Shown piece by piece: positions 51,464 to 60,242 of a stretch of 64,000 nucleotides of DNA. A program made the translations under genes and the position numbers. Origin of the DNA: Pseudofrankia coriaricola (GTDB lineage Bacteria > Actinomycetota > Actinomycetes > Frankiales > Frankiaceae); assembly GCF_001854805.1 (NCBI RefSeq), contig NZ_MBLO01000236.1:1-64000 (forward strand), read 5' to 3'. Within the stretch, counting starts at the first letter, position 1. Every line of letters begins with the position of its first letter. The notes under the pieces were generated by a model. That model searched no databases and had not been told where the DNA came from. It saw only the letters and a list, made by a program, of their open reading frames with translations.

Positions 51464-52555
51464 GTGGAGCAGCAGAAGGTCATCGTGATCACCGGGGCGA
51501 ACGGCGGCATCGGTGCAGCGGCGGCGCGCGAGCTGGCGCGGCAAGGGCACCGACTGGCACTGGTCGGACTCGAGCGGGCGGACACCGAGCGGATTGCCGC
51601 CGAGCTCGGGGCGACGGCCTATACCGCGGATTTCTCCTCATTCGCGCAGGTGCGCGAGCTGGGCCGGCGGCTGCTGGCCGACCTGCCGCGCATCGACGTC
51701 CTGGTGAACAACGCCGGGATGATGAGCGGCACGCGGCACGCGGTCACCGAGGACGGCAACGAGTGGACGCTGCAGGTCAACCACCTCGCGCCGTTCCTCC
51801 TGACCCAGCTGCTCGCCCCGCGCCTGGCCGAGTGGGATGGCCGCGTGGTCGTCACGGCGAGCCTGATGAGCAGCAGCAGGCTCGCCCGTTTCGACCCCGA
51901 GCGGCTGAGCAACGGCCGCCGTTACCGGGCGCTTGACGCCTATGCCGCCTCAAAGCTGGCGAACATCGCGTTCGCCGCCGAGATGCCCGCCCGAATCGGC
52001 GCGGTCAGGGCTGTGTCGTTTCACCCGGGCATCGTGCGCACGAACTTCGGGGCCGAGGGCCCGATGTTCGTGCGGACGTTCATGCGCTCCCCGTTCCGCG
52101 CGTTCCTGCGCTCGCCCGAGCAGGCCGCCGACACGCTGGTGTGGCTCGCCACCGTCGACGGCACGCGGCTCATCGACGGCGCCTACTACTTCGACCGCCG
52201 CCCGGCCCGACCGAACCCGCTCGTGTACGATGCCCGGTTCCGGCGCACCCTGTGGCGGCGCACATCCGAGCTGGTGAACGCGCCTGGGCTGCACGCGCCG
52301 ATGGTCGAGGCCGCGCCGGCCAACACCACGCAGCTCAACGCCGTGCCGGTCAACGCCATGCCGGCGGCCGCGTCGCTGACCGATGCGGCCCGGTTGGAGG
52401 CCACCCGGTTGGAGGCCACCCGGTTGGAGGCCGTCCGGGTGGACGCCGCCCGGCTGGAGGCCGCTCGGCTGGAGGCCGTATGCGCGGCGCTGGCCGCCGT
52501 TCGGCAGCGAGCCGGCGAGCCCGCTTCGCTCACCGCGGGAGCTCTCCGAGGATGA
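51464..52555 (+). CDS. SDR oxidoreductase (retinol dehydrogenase-like) with repeat tail
   Basis: A 363-residue protein. The SDR core has TGANGGIGAAAARELARQG at the N-terminus, VLVNNAGMMSG, and the catalytic YAASKLAN; the DGNEWTLQVNHLAPFLLT segment resembles retinol dehydrogenase or light-dependent protochlorophyllide reductase-like SDRs. After residue about 290 the tail is Ala/Leu/Glu/Arg-rich and contains RLEAT-like pentapeptide repeats, probably a long helix. The GTG at 51464 places the Rossmann motif right at the start; an ATG at 51365 would add 33 residues. Confidence 0.85.
   Translation: MEQQKVIVITGANGGIGAAAARELARQGHRLALVGLERADTERIAAELGATAYTADFSSFAQVRELGRRLLADLPRIDVLVNNAGMMSGTRHAVTEDGNEWTLQVNHLAPFLLTQLLAPRLAEWDGRVVVTASLMSSSRLARFDPERLSNGRRYRALDAYAASKLANIAFAAEMPARIGAVRAVSFHPGIVRTNFGAEGPMFVRTFMRSPFRAFLRSPEQAADTLVWLATVDGTRLIDGAYYFDRRPARPNPLVYDARFRRTLWRRTSELVNAPGLHAPMVEAAPANTTQLNAVPVNAMPAAASLTDAARLEATRLEATRLEAVRVDAARLEAARLEAVCAALAAVRQRAGEPASLTAGALRG
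52391..52480 (+). repeat. 15-bp tandem repeat, six units, in the SDR tail
   Basis: Six in-phase units related to CGGTTGGAGGCCACC (52391, 52406, 52421, 52436, 52451, 52466) encode Arg-Leu-Glu-Ala-Thr and variants. The first two are identical, so expansion looks recent. The product would be an amphipathic helix with charged spacing. Confidence 0.85.
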
Positions 52556-52559
52556 CGAA

Positions 52560-52594
52560 GGGCCCGGGGGCGGCTTCCGCCCGCCCCCGGGCCC
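52560..52594. terminator. Strong bidirectional terminator hairpin
   Basis: GGGCCCGGGGGCGG (52560-52573) and CCGCCCCCGGGCCC (52581-52594) are perfect 14-bp arms around a 7-nt loop, located between the convergent stop codons of the SDR (+) and amidohydrolase (-). This is the most stable hairpin I found in the window. Confidence 0.8.
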
Positions 52595-52615
52595 CCGTCT
52601 CGTCCGCTTCGCTGG

Positions 52616-53878
52616 CTACGCGGCCGCGGCGTGCTTCTCGGCGTAGCGACGGGCCCACTCGGCGCGGGGGACGACGTCCGTCTCCACGTCCGTGGCGGTG
52701 GCGCGCAGGGCGCCGACCGTGGTCTTCTCCCTCGGGATCTGCGCGAACGGGTCCCAGTTGAAGAAACGGGAGGCGTTCTCCCAGGTGATCTTGTTGATGT
52801 CCGCGTCGTCGGCGCCGACGTTGTTCAGCTCGTTCAGGACGAACTCGGGAGCGTTCGGCCAGATCGAGTCGGAGTGCGGGTAGTCGCACTCCCAGGCGAT
52901 GTTGTCGATGCCGATCTCGTGACGCAGCTTCAGCGTCGTCGGGTCGGTGACGTAGCAGGCCAGCGTGTGCTCGCGGAAGACCTCGCTCGGCAGCTTTCCG
53001 CCGAAGTCACGGCGCAGCCAGCGCTGGTTCGTGTAGTGGCGGTCGCAGCGGTCCAGGTAGAACGGGATCCAGCCGATCCCGCCCTCGGAGAAGGCGAACT
53101 TCAGGTCCGGGTAGGAGCGCATCGCCGGGCCCCACAGGACGTCCTGTGCGGCCAGCGCCGAGATCTGGCAGGCCAGGATGATCAGGTTGTCGATCGGCGC
53201 GTCCGGCGCGCCCTTGATGGCGCCGAATCCCTGGCCGATATGCAGGCACCAGACCAGGCCGTTGTCGGACATCGCCTGGAACACCGGGCCCCAGTAGTCG
53301 ATGTCGTGGTAGCTCGGCAGGCCTTCCAGGTGCGGCTGCTCGGGCATCGTGACGGCCTTGACGCCCCTGGCCGCGACCCGGCGGATCTCGTTCACCATCA
53401 GCTGGGGGTCCCAGGTCGGCAGCAGCGCGATCGGGATGAACCGGCCCGGATAGACGCCCGCCCAGCCGTCGATGTGCCAGTCGTTGTACGCCTCGATCAT
53501 CGCGACGGTGATCTCGTCCTTGTAATGGGTGAGATGACCGGCGGAGAAGCCCGTGAACGTCGGGAAACACATCGAGGCGAGGATGCCGTTGCGGTCCATG
53601 TCGCGGACGCGGTCGTGGATGTCGTAGACGCCGGGGCGCATCTCGGCGAAGTTCGCCGGGTCGCGGCCCCACTCCTCGGCGGGCCAGGAGACGACGGCGT
53701 TCAGACCGGAGACGCCGGTCGGGCGGCCGCGGTAGATCCACCGCTCGATGCCGTCCTCGCCCTTCATGACGTGCGGCGCGAGGTCCACCCACTTCGCCGG
53801 CACGCGGCCGTCGAACATGTCCGGCGGCTCGACCACATGATCATCGATGCTGACCAGGATCATCTCGTCGATGTTCAT
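52616..53878 (-). CDS. Amidohydrolase-family protein (ACMSD-like)
   Basis: A 420-residue metal-dependent hydrolase or decarboxylase of the amidohydrolase_2 group. It begins MNIDEMILVSIDDHVVEPPD, where DDHVVEP takes the place of the DxHxH-type metal motif. It has WHIDGWAGVYPGRFIPIALL, CLHIGQGFG and FAFSEGGIGWIPFYLDRCDR, and ends with IAWECDYPHSDSIWPN, whose Asp would be the last metal ligand. Proteins of this type are common in actinobacterial catabolism of steroids and aromatics. GGAGG lies about 10 nt before the ATG. It is divergent from an AraC regulator. Confidence 0.88.
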   Translation of the reverse strand: MNIDEMILVSIDDHVVEPPDMFDGRVPAKWVDLAPHVMKGEDGIERWIYRGRPTGVSGLNAVVSWPAEEWGRDPANFAEMRPGVYDIHDRVRDMDRNGILASMCFPTFTGFSAGHLTHYKDEITVAMIEAYNDWHIDGWAGVYPGRFIPIALLPTWDPQLMVNEIRRVAARGVKAVTMPEQPHLEGLPSYHDIDYWGPVFQAMSDNGLVWCLHIGQGFGAIKGAPDAPIDNLIILACQISALAAQDVLWGPAMRSYPDLKFAFSEGGIGWIPFYLDRCDRHYTNQRWLRRDFGGKLPSEVFREHTLACYVTDPTTLKLRHEIGIDNIAWECDYPHSDSIWPNAPEFVLNELNNVGADDADINKITWENASRFFNWDPFAQIPREKTTVGALRATATDVETDVVPRAEWARRYAEKHAAAA

Positions 53879-53983
53879 CTGGCACTTACCTCCTCTGTCG
53901 CGGGGCGACGGGGCCTAACGGTCGGGCGCGGCCAACGACTTCGGCCTGCGTCCGGCCCCCTGCTAGTTGTACGCTTCGTCACC

Positions 53984-55075
53984 ATGTCCGTCTCCGCACG
54001 TTCGGCCAGGAATCCCACCGAAACGGCCACGGACCAGGCTACGGCACCGACCACCGACGCGAGGTGGGCGGCCGAGGGATCCCCGTCGCGGTCCTCGCCG
54101 TCCCCGCCCACCGCCGACCTGGGGCGGATCAACCGCGGCACGGTCGACCTGCGCCAGGGCGGGGCCGCGCTCGGCGGCGGCTACCAGTACGTGGGCGAGC
54201 GGCTGGTCACCGGCTGGCACTCGCACGACCTGCACCAGATCGAGTACGGCGTCTCCGGCGTCGTCGAGGTAGAGACCGCCGCCGGCCACTACCTCCTGCC
54301 ACCACAGCAGGCCGCCTGGATCCCGGCGGGCCTGGAGCACCAGGCGACGATGAACACCGCGGTGCGCACGGTGTCGGTGATGTTCGACCCGCGCATCGTG
54401 CCGCACCCCGGCGACCGGGCCCGTATCCTCGCCGTCTCCCCGCTGATCCGGGAGATGATGCTCTACGCCCTGCGCTGGCCGATCGCCCGGCCGGAGTCCA
54501 ACGAGATCTCCGACGGGTTCTTCCGGACGCTCGCCCACCTGGTCGCCGAGTCGCTCGAGCACGAGGAGCCGCTGAGCCTGCCGACCTCGGCCGACCCGGT
54601 GGTCGCGGCGGCGATGGCCTACACCCGTGAGCACCTCGACACGGTCACCGCGGCCGAGGTCAGCCACGCGACCGGGGTGTCCGAGCGGACGCTGCGGCGG
54701 CAGTTCGCCGCCGAGCTGGGCATGCCGTGGCGCGGCTACCTGCTGCAGGCCCGGCTGCTGCGCGCGATGGCGCTGCTCGCCGAGCCGGGGCCGTCAGTGC
54801 TGGACGTGTCGCTCGCGGTCGGGTTCGACAACGTCAGCGCCTTTGCCCGCGCGTTCGCCCAGCGCTGCGGCGAGACCCCGTCCGCCTATCGCCGCCGCGT
54901 GGCGGCCGGCGGGCCGAACGCGGCCACCCGGCCGGCGGCACCCAGCCAGGCCGACTACCCCGACTACTCCGGCTACCCCGGACCCGCCCACGCCGAGGCG
55001 AACGCCGATCCGCATACCCGGCTCGCGATCTCCAGCCCGGCCCCCGCTCGACGGACGGCCGGCCGACCAGGCTGA
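53984..55075 (+). CDS. AraC-family transcriptional regulator
   Basis: A 363-residue regulator with an N-terminal cupin-like sensor (GWHSHDLHQIEYGVSGVVEV, LLPPQQAAWIPAGLEHQATM) and a C-terminal double HTH: TAAEVSHATGVSERTLRRQF and VLDVSLAVGFDNVSAFARAF, ending in GETPSAYRRR. A -10 box TACGCT (53970-53975) is 8 nt before the ATG and no ribosome site is visible, so the mRNA is probably leaderless. It is divergent from the amidohydrolase gene and likely controls it or the MFS gene that follows convergently. Confidence 0.9.
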   Translation: MSVSARSARNPTETATDQATAPTTDARWAAEGSPSRSSPSPPTADLGRINRGTVDLRQGGAALGGGYQYVGERLVTGWHSHDLHQIEYGVSGVVEVETAAGHYLLPPQQAAWIPAGLEHQATMNTAVRTVSVMFDPRIVPHPGDRARILAVSPLIREMMLYALRWPIARPESNEISDGFFRTLAHLVAESLEHEEPLSLPTSADPVVAAAMAYTREHLDTVTAAEVSHATGVSERTLRRQFAAELGMPWRGYLLQARLLRAMALLAEPGPSVLDVSLAVGFDNVSAFARAFAQRCGETPSAYRRRVAAGGPNAATRPAAPSQADYPDYSGYPGPAHAEANADPHTRLAISSPAPARRTAGRPG

Positions 55076-56377
55076 TCACGGGCCAGGTACGGACAGATGG
55101 ACTCCTGGGCTGTCCGCGATCGCCGGCGCGCTGGTGTCGGCGATCCGGCACGCGACCCGCCACCACAGGGCCAGCTGGACAAGCGCGAGCAGGACGGCGA
55201 ACGGGAACAACGTCCAGGCTCCCGCGACCTGCAGCAGCGTGCCGGCAAGCCACGGCAGCAGGGCACCGCCGACGAGCCCGCCCGCGGTGAGCACCCCGAT
55301 CGCCGTCGGGACGAGGCGCTCGGACGTCAGGCGCGGCGAGACCGCCATGGTCGTCGGGAAGATCGGGCCGAGGAAGAACCCGAGCAGCACGAACGCGGCG
55401 CTCGCCAGGCCCGCCGTGCTCGGCGCCGCCCATGCGAGCACGCCCGCGACCGCCGTCCCGGCCATGCACGCGTACATCAGGCCGGTCTGGGTCAGCCGCA
55501 GCCGGGCGGTGACCGGGGTGATGAGGAACCGGCCGGCGGTGAGGCCGAGCCAGTACCCGCTGGTCGTGTAGCCGGCCAGCAGGCCGGAGACGGACCGTTC
55601 CTCGACCAGGTAGGTGTAGCCCCAGTTGCCGACGGCGATCTCCAGCCCGACATAAACGCCCAGCATGGCCGCGCAGAGCAGCACCACCGGCTGGCGCAGC
55701 ACCGCGGGAAGGGCGGAGGCCGGCCGGCCGTCGCCCGCCGCCGGCCCGCCCGCCGCCGGTGGCGCCGCCAGCAGTGGGTCGGCGGTGCGCGCCGGGAAGG
55801 TGACGGCACAGGCCGCGACCGTCGGCGCGAGGATGACCCCGAGGACCAGCATCGCCGTCGTCCAGCCGGTGAACGTCAGCAGCCAGGCCGCCAGGAGCGG
55901 CCCGAGCAGCGCGCCGACACCGAAGAAGGCGTGCAGCCGGTTGAGCAGCGCGGTCGCCCCAGGCCGGGTGGCGAGGTAGATGTTCAGGACGCAGTCGAGC
56001 GCACCCATCCCGAAGCCACTCAGCAGTGAGAGCAGGACGAACGCGGCGAAGGGCGGCCGCGCCGCGGTGCCGAGCCACGCGCCGAAAAGCAGTGTGCCGG
56101 CGATGAGTAGCGCGTGGCGGGTGCCGAGCCGGCCGACGAGCGCCCCTGACAGGACGCTGGCGACGACATAGCCCGCGGCACTGGTGAAGAACGTGATGCC
56201 GATCGTCGCCTCGTCGACGCCGTAGTCCGTGATCTGAGCCGGCAGCAGCACACCACCTGCGCCGGAGGCGACGCCGATCACCACGAACAGCGCGAACGCG
56301 ACGGCGACCGACCACCGCCCCACCGCTGCCACCGGCGGCGGCTCGTCATCGGCGGCGGCACTCGCGGCGGCCGGCAC
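55076..56377 (-). CDS. MFS permease
   Basis: A 433-residue transporter with about 12 helices. Features are the N-terminal helix WSVAVAFALFVVIGVASGAG, GALVGRLGTRHALLIAGTLL as motif A, and NRLHAFFGVGALLGPLLAAW, a motif of the sugar-type FucP/YfkF group. Helices 6 and 7 are separated by an Ala/Gly/Pro loop. Its TGA stop abuts the TGA stop of the AraC gene back to back (TGATCA), with no spacer and no room for a terminator. The substrate is unknown. Confidence 0.88.
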   Translation of the reverse strand: MPAAASAAADDEPPPVAAVGRWSVAVAFALFVVIGVASGAGGVLLPAQITDYGVDEATIGITFFTSAAGYVVASVLSGALVGRLGTRHALLIAGTLLFGAWLGTAARPPFAAFVLLSLLSGFGMGALDCVLNIYLATRPGATALLNRLHAFFGVGALLGPLLAAWLLTFTGWTTAMLVLGVILAPTVAACAVTFPARTADPLLAAPPAAGGPAAGDGRPASALPAVLRQPVVLLCAAMLGVYVGLEIAVGNWGYTYLVEERSVSGLLAGYTTSGYWLGLTAGRFLITPVTARLRLTQTGLMYACMAGTAVAGVLAWAAPSTAGLASAAFVLLGFFLGPIFPTTMAVSPRLTSERLVPTAIGVLTAGGLVGGALLPWLAGTLLQVAGAWTLFPFAVLLALVQLALWWRVACRIADTSAPAIADSPGVHLSVPGP

Positions 56378-56873
56378 GGTCCCCCTCTCTGCCCCAGCCG
56401 CGGAAATGACGTCCCCCTCGCGCGTCCGGCGGCCGGATCCGGCTGGCGTCGCCGGCCGCGGGAACCCGCCTGTAACGAGTTCACCATCGCGGCCGGACCA
56501 CGTCGCCGGATTCGGCCATGGGCATCGTCAGGACCAACGTTGCCCAGCCGGACGTCCCCGTCCAGCCAACTACCGGGGGGTTGCCGTCGCCGGCCAGGGG
56601 TCGAGGGCCCGCGGGCGCCGCGGGCCCCGCGGGCGCCTGGAGACGCGGATCGGCATCGTGGCGCCATCAGCGCGAGGCCGCGGAACGAGTAGCACAACCG
56701 GGGTGAGCGGAACAAGCATGAAAAACGGAAGTTAGCCGACGCGGGACGGCTTCCGCCCTACCGCTACGCCGAACGCCTGGCCGGCCGCCTCACAACGCCC
56801 ACCCCCTGACCGTGCTTTCGGAACGCTGCCGGCGGGCGTGCCACGGCAAATACACACTGGATTCGGGGCGAGA
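56378..56873. other. Intergenic region upstream of the GH3 gene
   Basis: About 500 bp between the divergent MFS and GH3 genes. A G/C run near 56590-56640 (CGCGGG/GCGCCG repeats) could form stems. No gene is supported on either strand and no consensus promoter is clear. Confidence 0.4.
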
Positions 56874-58829
56874 ATGACCGTTACCTGGTTGAATTCCTTC
56901 GTGCCGTCAGCCGGGCCGGCAAGGCCATCGACCAGACGGGCCAGACGCCGCCTGGTCACGCTCGCCGTCGCCGCGCTCGTCGCGCCCGCCGTTGCAGTGG
57001 GATGCTCGAAAGAGAAGGCGCACGCGGCTTTTCCCTATCTCGATCCGGCGCTGCCGGTCGACCGGCGCGTTTCCGACCTGCTCGGCCGGATGACACTGGA
57101 GGAGAAGGTCGGCCAGATGACGCAGCCCGACCGCGGCGCCGTCGCCAAGGACCCATCTATGATCACGTCGCTCGGGCTTGGCTCGGTGCTGTCCGGTCCG
57201 GCCCTGGTGCCCACCCACGACACCCCGTCCGACTGGGCCAACCTGGTCGACGGCCTCCAGTCACGCGCACTCACCACCAGGCTGCGGATCCCGCTGCTGT
57301 ACGGCACCGACTCGGTGCACGGGGACAACAACCTCATCGGCGCCACGATCTTCCCGCACAACATCGCGATGGGCGCGACCCGAGACCCGGGCCTCGTCCG
57401 CGAGGCGGCGCGGGTCACCGCCACCGAGACGAGGGCGACCGGCCCTCAGTGGGTCTTCGCGCCCTGCCTGTGCGTCTCCCGTGACCTGCGCTGGGGCCGC
57501 ACCTACGAGAGCTTCGGTGAGGACCCGAACCTCGTGATCCAGATGGAGACGATCCTGGAAGGGCTCCAGGGCAAGGGCGCCCAGGATCTCGCCGGCCCGA
57601 CGCACGTTCTCGCCACCGCCAAACACTTCGCGGGTGACGGCGACACCACCTACGGGACGTCCACCAGTTTCGCCTACACGGTCGACCAGGGCGTCATGGT
57701 CACCGACCGCTCCCACTTCGACGAGGTCGACCTCGCACCCTACGTGACGGCCGTCGGGAAGTATCACGTCGGCAGCATCATGCCGTCGTACTCCAGCGTC
57801 GACTGGACAGAGGACGGCGTCGGCAACCCGGTGCGGATGAGCGCGAACAAGGAGCTGCTCACCGACGTGCTCAAGAAGAAGCTCGGGTTCGACGGGTTCC
57901 TCATCAGCGACCTGAAGGCGATCCAGCAGCTCCCCGGCGACTACGCCGCGCAGGTCCGCGCCGGCGTCAGCGCCGGGATCGACATGTTCATGGAACCCGA
58001 CAGCGCGCCGCGGTTCGCGCGGACGCTGCTGGACGAGGTGCGGGCGGGGCGGGTCCCGGTGCCGCGCATCGACGACGCGGTCGGCCGGATCCTGAAGGCC
58101 AAGTTCGAGCTGGGCCTTTTCGAGCATCCCTTCACCAACCGTGGGAACATCGGCACGGTCGGCTCGCCCGAGCACCGCGCCCTTGCCCGCCGCGCCGTCG
58201 CCGAGTCACAGGTTCTCCTGAAGAACGACGGCGACACGCTGCCGCTGCGGTCCTCCCAGCGCCTCTATGTGGCCGGGGTGAACGCGAGCGACCTCGGCAA
58301 CCAGGCGGGCGGCTGGACCACTACCTGGCAGGGAGCCTCCGGGGACATCATCCCCGGGACCACGATCCTGCAGGGTATTCAGCGCCACGCCGCCGACGTG
58401 ACCTACAGCGCCGACGCGTCCGCGCCGACCGCGGGCCACGACGTCGGTGTCGTCGTCATCGGCGAGACCCCGTACGCGGAGGGCCTGGGCGACGTCGGCA
58501 ACGGCCACACGCTGAACCTGTCCGACACTGACCGCGCGAACATCGACAAGGTGTGCGGCGCCATCAGCGCCTGCGTCGTCCTGGACGTCGCCGGCCGGCC
58601 GCAGATCGTCACCGACAAGCTCGCGAAGATGGACGCGTTCGTCATGTCCTGGCTGCCCGGCAGCGAGGGCGCCGGCGTCGCCGACACCTTGTTCGGCGAC
58701 CGCTCCTACACCGGCCGCCTCCCGGTCACCTGGCCCCGCGCCGAATCCCAGGAGCCCATCAACATCGGCGACAAGAACTACGACCCGCTTTTCCCCTACG
58801 ACTACGGCCTGACGACCTCCCGCCGCTGA
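56874..58829 (+). CDS. Glycoside hydrolase family 3 beta-glucosidase/exo-glucanase, lipoprotein
   Basis: A 651-residue exported enzyme that removes beta-glucosyl residues from oligo- or polysaccharides. A basic N-terminus and hydrophobic segment lead to a lipobox-like AVGC with Cys44, so it is likely lipid-anchored outside the membrane. The GH3 TIM barrel contains LLYGTDSVHGDNN, ATAKHFAGDGDTTYG and the catalytic nucleophile Asp346 in FLISDLKAI (more often SDW). The C-terminal alpha/beta sandwich includes SWLPGSEGAGVADTLFGD. It is closest in pattern to barley ExoI-type exo-1,3/1,4-beta-glucanases. ATG at 56874 is preceded by GGGGCGAG. Confidence 0.92.
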   Translation: MTVTWLNSFVPSAGPARPSTRRARRRLVTLAVAALVAPAVAVGCSKEKAHAAFPYLDPALPVDRRVSDLLGRMTLEEKVGQMTQPDRGAVAKDPSMITSLGLGSVLSGPALVPTHDTPSDWANLVDGLQSRALTTRLRIPLLYGTDSVHGDNNLIGATIFPHNIAMGATRDPGLVREAARVTATETRATGPQWVFAPCLCVSRDLRWGRTYESFGEDPNLVIQMETILEGLQGKGAQDLAGPTHVLATAKHFAGDGDTTYGTSTSFAYTVDQGVMVTDRSHFDEVDLAPYVTAVGKYHVGSIMPSYSSVDWTEDGVGNPVRMSANKELLTDVLKKKLGFDGFLISDLKAIQQLPGDYAAQVRAGVSAGIDMFMEPDSAPRFARTLLDEVRAGRVPVPRIDDAVGRILKAKFELGLFEHPFTNRGNIGTVGSPEHRALARRAVAESQVLLKNDGDTLPLRSSQRLYVAGVNASDLGNQAGGWTTTWQGASGDIIPGTTILQGIQRHAADVTYSADASAPTAGHDVGVVVIGETPYAEGLGDVGNGHTLNLSDTDRANIDKVCGAISACVVLDVAGRPQIVTDKLAKMDAFVMSWLPGSEGAGVADTLFGDRSYTGRLPVTWPRAESQEPINIGDKNYDPLFPYDYGLTTSRR

Positions 58830-59076
58830 CCCGGCCGCCCACCCGGGTGGCGCTGGGCCGCCGCCCCACGCGACGCCGACACCCCAGCCAGCTCCCAACC
58901 CTTCACGCATACGCAAAGTAGTCAGCCACACACGGCTGATCCGGCCGCTGGCGGGCCAACGGAACTGGGTTGGAGCGTTTTCGCGGGGCAGCATCAGACC
59001 CGAGACCCAGCCTGGGATTGCGGTTCCACCGCCAGCCCCGAACCGTGTCATCTGGGCCTGTCCATAGACGGGCCAG

Positions 59077-59116
59077 TCCAACACACATGCCCGCCACCGG
59101 ATCGAACTGTGTTGGA
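59077..59116. terminator. Inverted repeat between convergent GH3 and SDR genes
   Basis: TCCAACACA (59077-59085) and TGTGTTGGA (59108-59116) are perfect 9-bp arms around 22 nt. GCCTGTCCAT also occurs twice 72 bp apart nearby (from about 59057). The element sits near the middle of the 335-bp gap between convergent genes, where I see no other content. It may be a terminator or a fragment of a small repeat element. Confidence 0.4.
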
Positions 59117-59163
59117 TCAGCCTGTCCATGAACGTGCCCAAGTGACACGCTCCAGCTCCGGAC

Positions 59164-59919
59164 TCAGTTCGTCGTCGCACCGCCGTTGAGGTTGATGGTC
59201 TGGCCGGTCAGCCAGGATGCCTCCGGGGAGGCGAGGAAGACGACGGCGGCGCCCACGTCCTCGGGGGTGCCGAGCCGCTTCGCCGGGACCGACGCGGCCA
59301 TGTGGGCGGTGACCGAAGCGTCGCCCCGGGCTGAGTTGTTCATCAGGCCGAGCGCGAGGCTGTTCGCCGTCACGCCGTGGGCCGCGACCTCCTGGGAAAG
59401 GTGGCGGATGAAACCCTCGATGCCGCTCTTGCCGGCGCCGTAGACCGCGACGCCGATGTTCAGCCCGGTGCGGCCGGCGCCCGAGGAGATCTGCACGATC
59501 CGTCCCCAGCCGGCCGCGCACATGTCCTCGAGCACGGCATGAATGCAGTGCAGCGAACCGTAGATGTTCAGGTCGATCGGTCCGCGCCACCGGGCCGGGT
59601 CGAGCTGGCGGAACTGGACGGCGCCCATGTCCGGGTGAATGCCGGCGTTGTTCACCAGGATGTCGATGGGCCGGCCCGTCTCGGCCCGGACCCACGCCAC
59701 CGACGCCCGCACCGCGTCGGCATCCAGGACGTCGAACGCGACGGCGATCGCCGTCCCACCGGCCGCCTCGATCTCCTTGCGCGTGGCTTCGGCCCGCTCG
59801 GGAGAGAGATCGTTCACGGCTACCACCGCCCCCTGGGCCGCTAACGCGCGCGCCACGCCCGCGCCCATGTTCTGGCCTGCCCCGGTCACCAGCGCCACGT
59901 GCCCCGCCAGTTCGAACAT
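59164..59919 (-). CDS. Short-chain dehydrogenase/reductase (SDR)
   Basis: A 251-residue classical SDR. The cofactor loop is LVTGAGQNMGAGVARALAAQ (TGxxxxxG with Met before the last Gly), the acidic Asp in VVAVNDLSPERAE points to NAD, ILVNNAGIH follows, and the catalytic Ser/Tyr/Lys are in IVQISSGAGRT and YGAGKSG. It ends with WLTGQTINLNGGA. ATG at 59919 has GGAGG 6 nt upstream. It is divergent from a second, frameshifted SDR with a palindrome between them. Confidence 0.92.
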   Translation of the reverse strand: MFELAGHVALVTGAGQNMGAGVARALAAQGAVVAVNDLSPERAEATRKEIEAAGGTAIAVAFDVLDADAVRASVAWVRAETGRPIDILVNNAGIHPDMGAVQFRQLDPARWRGPIDLNIYGSLHCIHAVLEDMCAAGWGRIVQISSGAGRTGLNIGVAVYGAGKSGIEGFIRHLSQEVAAHGVTANSLALGLMNNSARGDASVTAHMAASVPAKRLGTPEDVGAAVVFLASPEASWLTGQTINLNGGATTN

Positions 59920-60162
59920 TCCGTACCTCCTCTGGCATGCGGGCCGGGATCCCCCAGCCCGCCGGTTGTCACACCGTCCGCCAGCGATCAGGGCGTCGCC
60001 CGCGCTGCGCGGGCGAGCGGCCCCGCGACGCATCCTGCCGAGCCGCGCCGCACCCCGCTGATCCGAACCGACCGGACCCGACCTGGCATGCGGCACGCGA
60101 CGCACGACGCGGCGCACGACGCGGCGCGCGATGCGGCCAGCCGTGATCGACCGGCCTTCACT

Positions 60163-60175
60163 AGAACATTGTTCT
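60163..60175. promoter_or_regulatory. Perfect 13-bp palindrome between divergent SDR genes
   Basis: AGAACA-T-TGTTCT is perfectly symmetric, in a GC-rich region where an A/T-rich palindrome is unlikely by chance. The AAC-3-GTT core resembles TetR-family operators of lipid and steroid catabolism (KstR sites have a 2-bp centre). It lies 68 bp before the plus-strand SDR and about 245 bp before the minus-strand one. Confidence 0.55.
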
Positions 60176-60242
60176 CACTGCCGGCTTCCGGGAAGAGTAC
60201 GGTGCCCCGGCGAGCGGGAGCGAGGAACGGCGGGCCGCGCAG

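Noticed and set aside
58903-59148. 81-codon minus-strand frame between GH3 and SDR genes, possible transposase fragment
   Set aside because: No transposase or other motif could be recognised; only a 9-bp inverted repeat is certain there.
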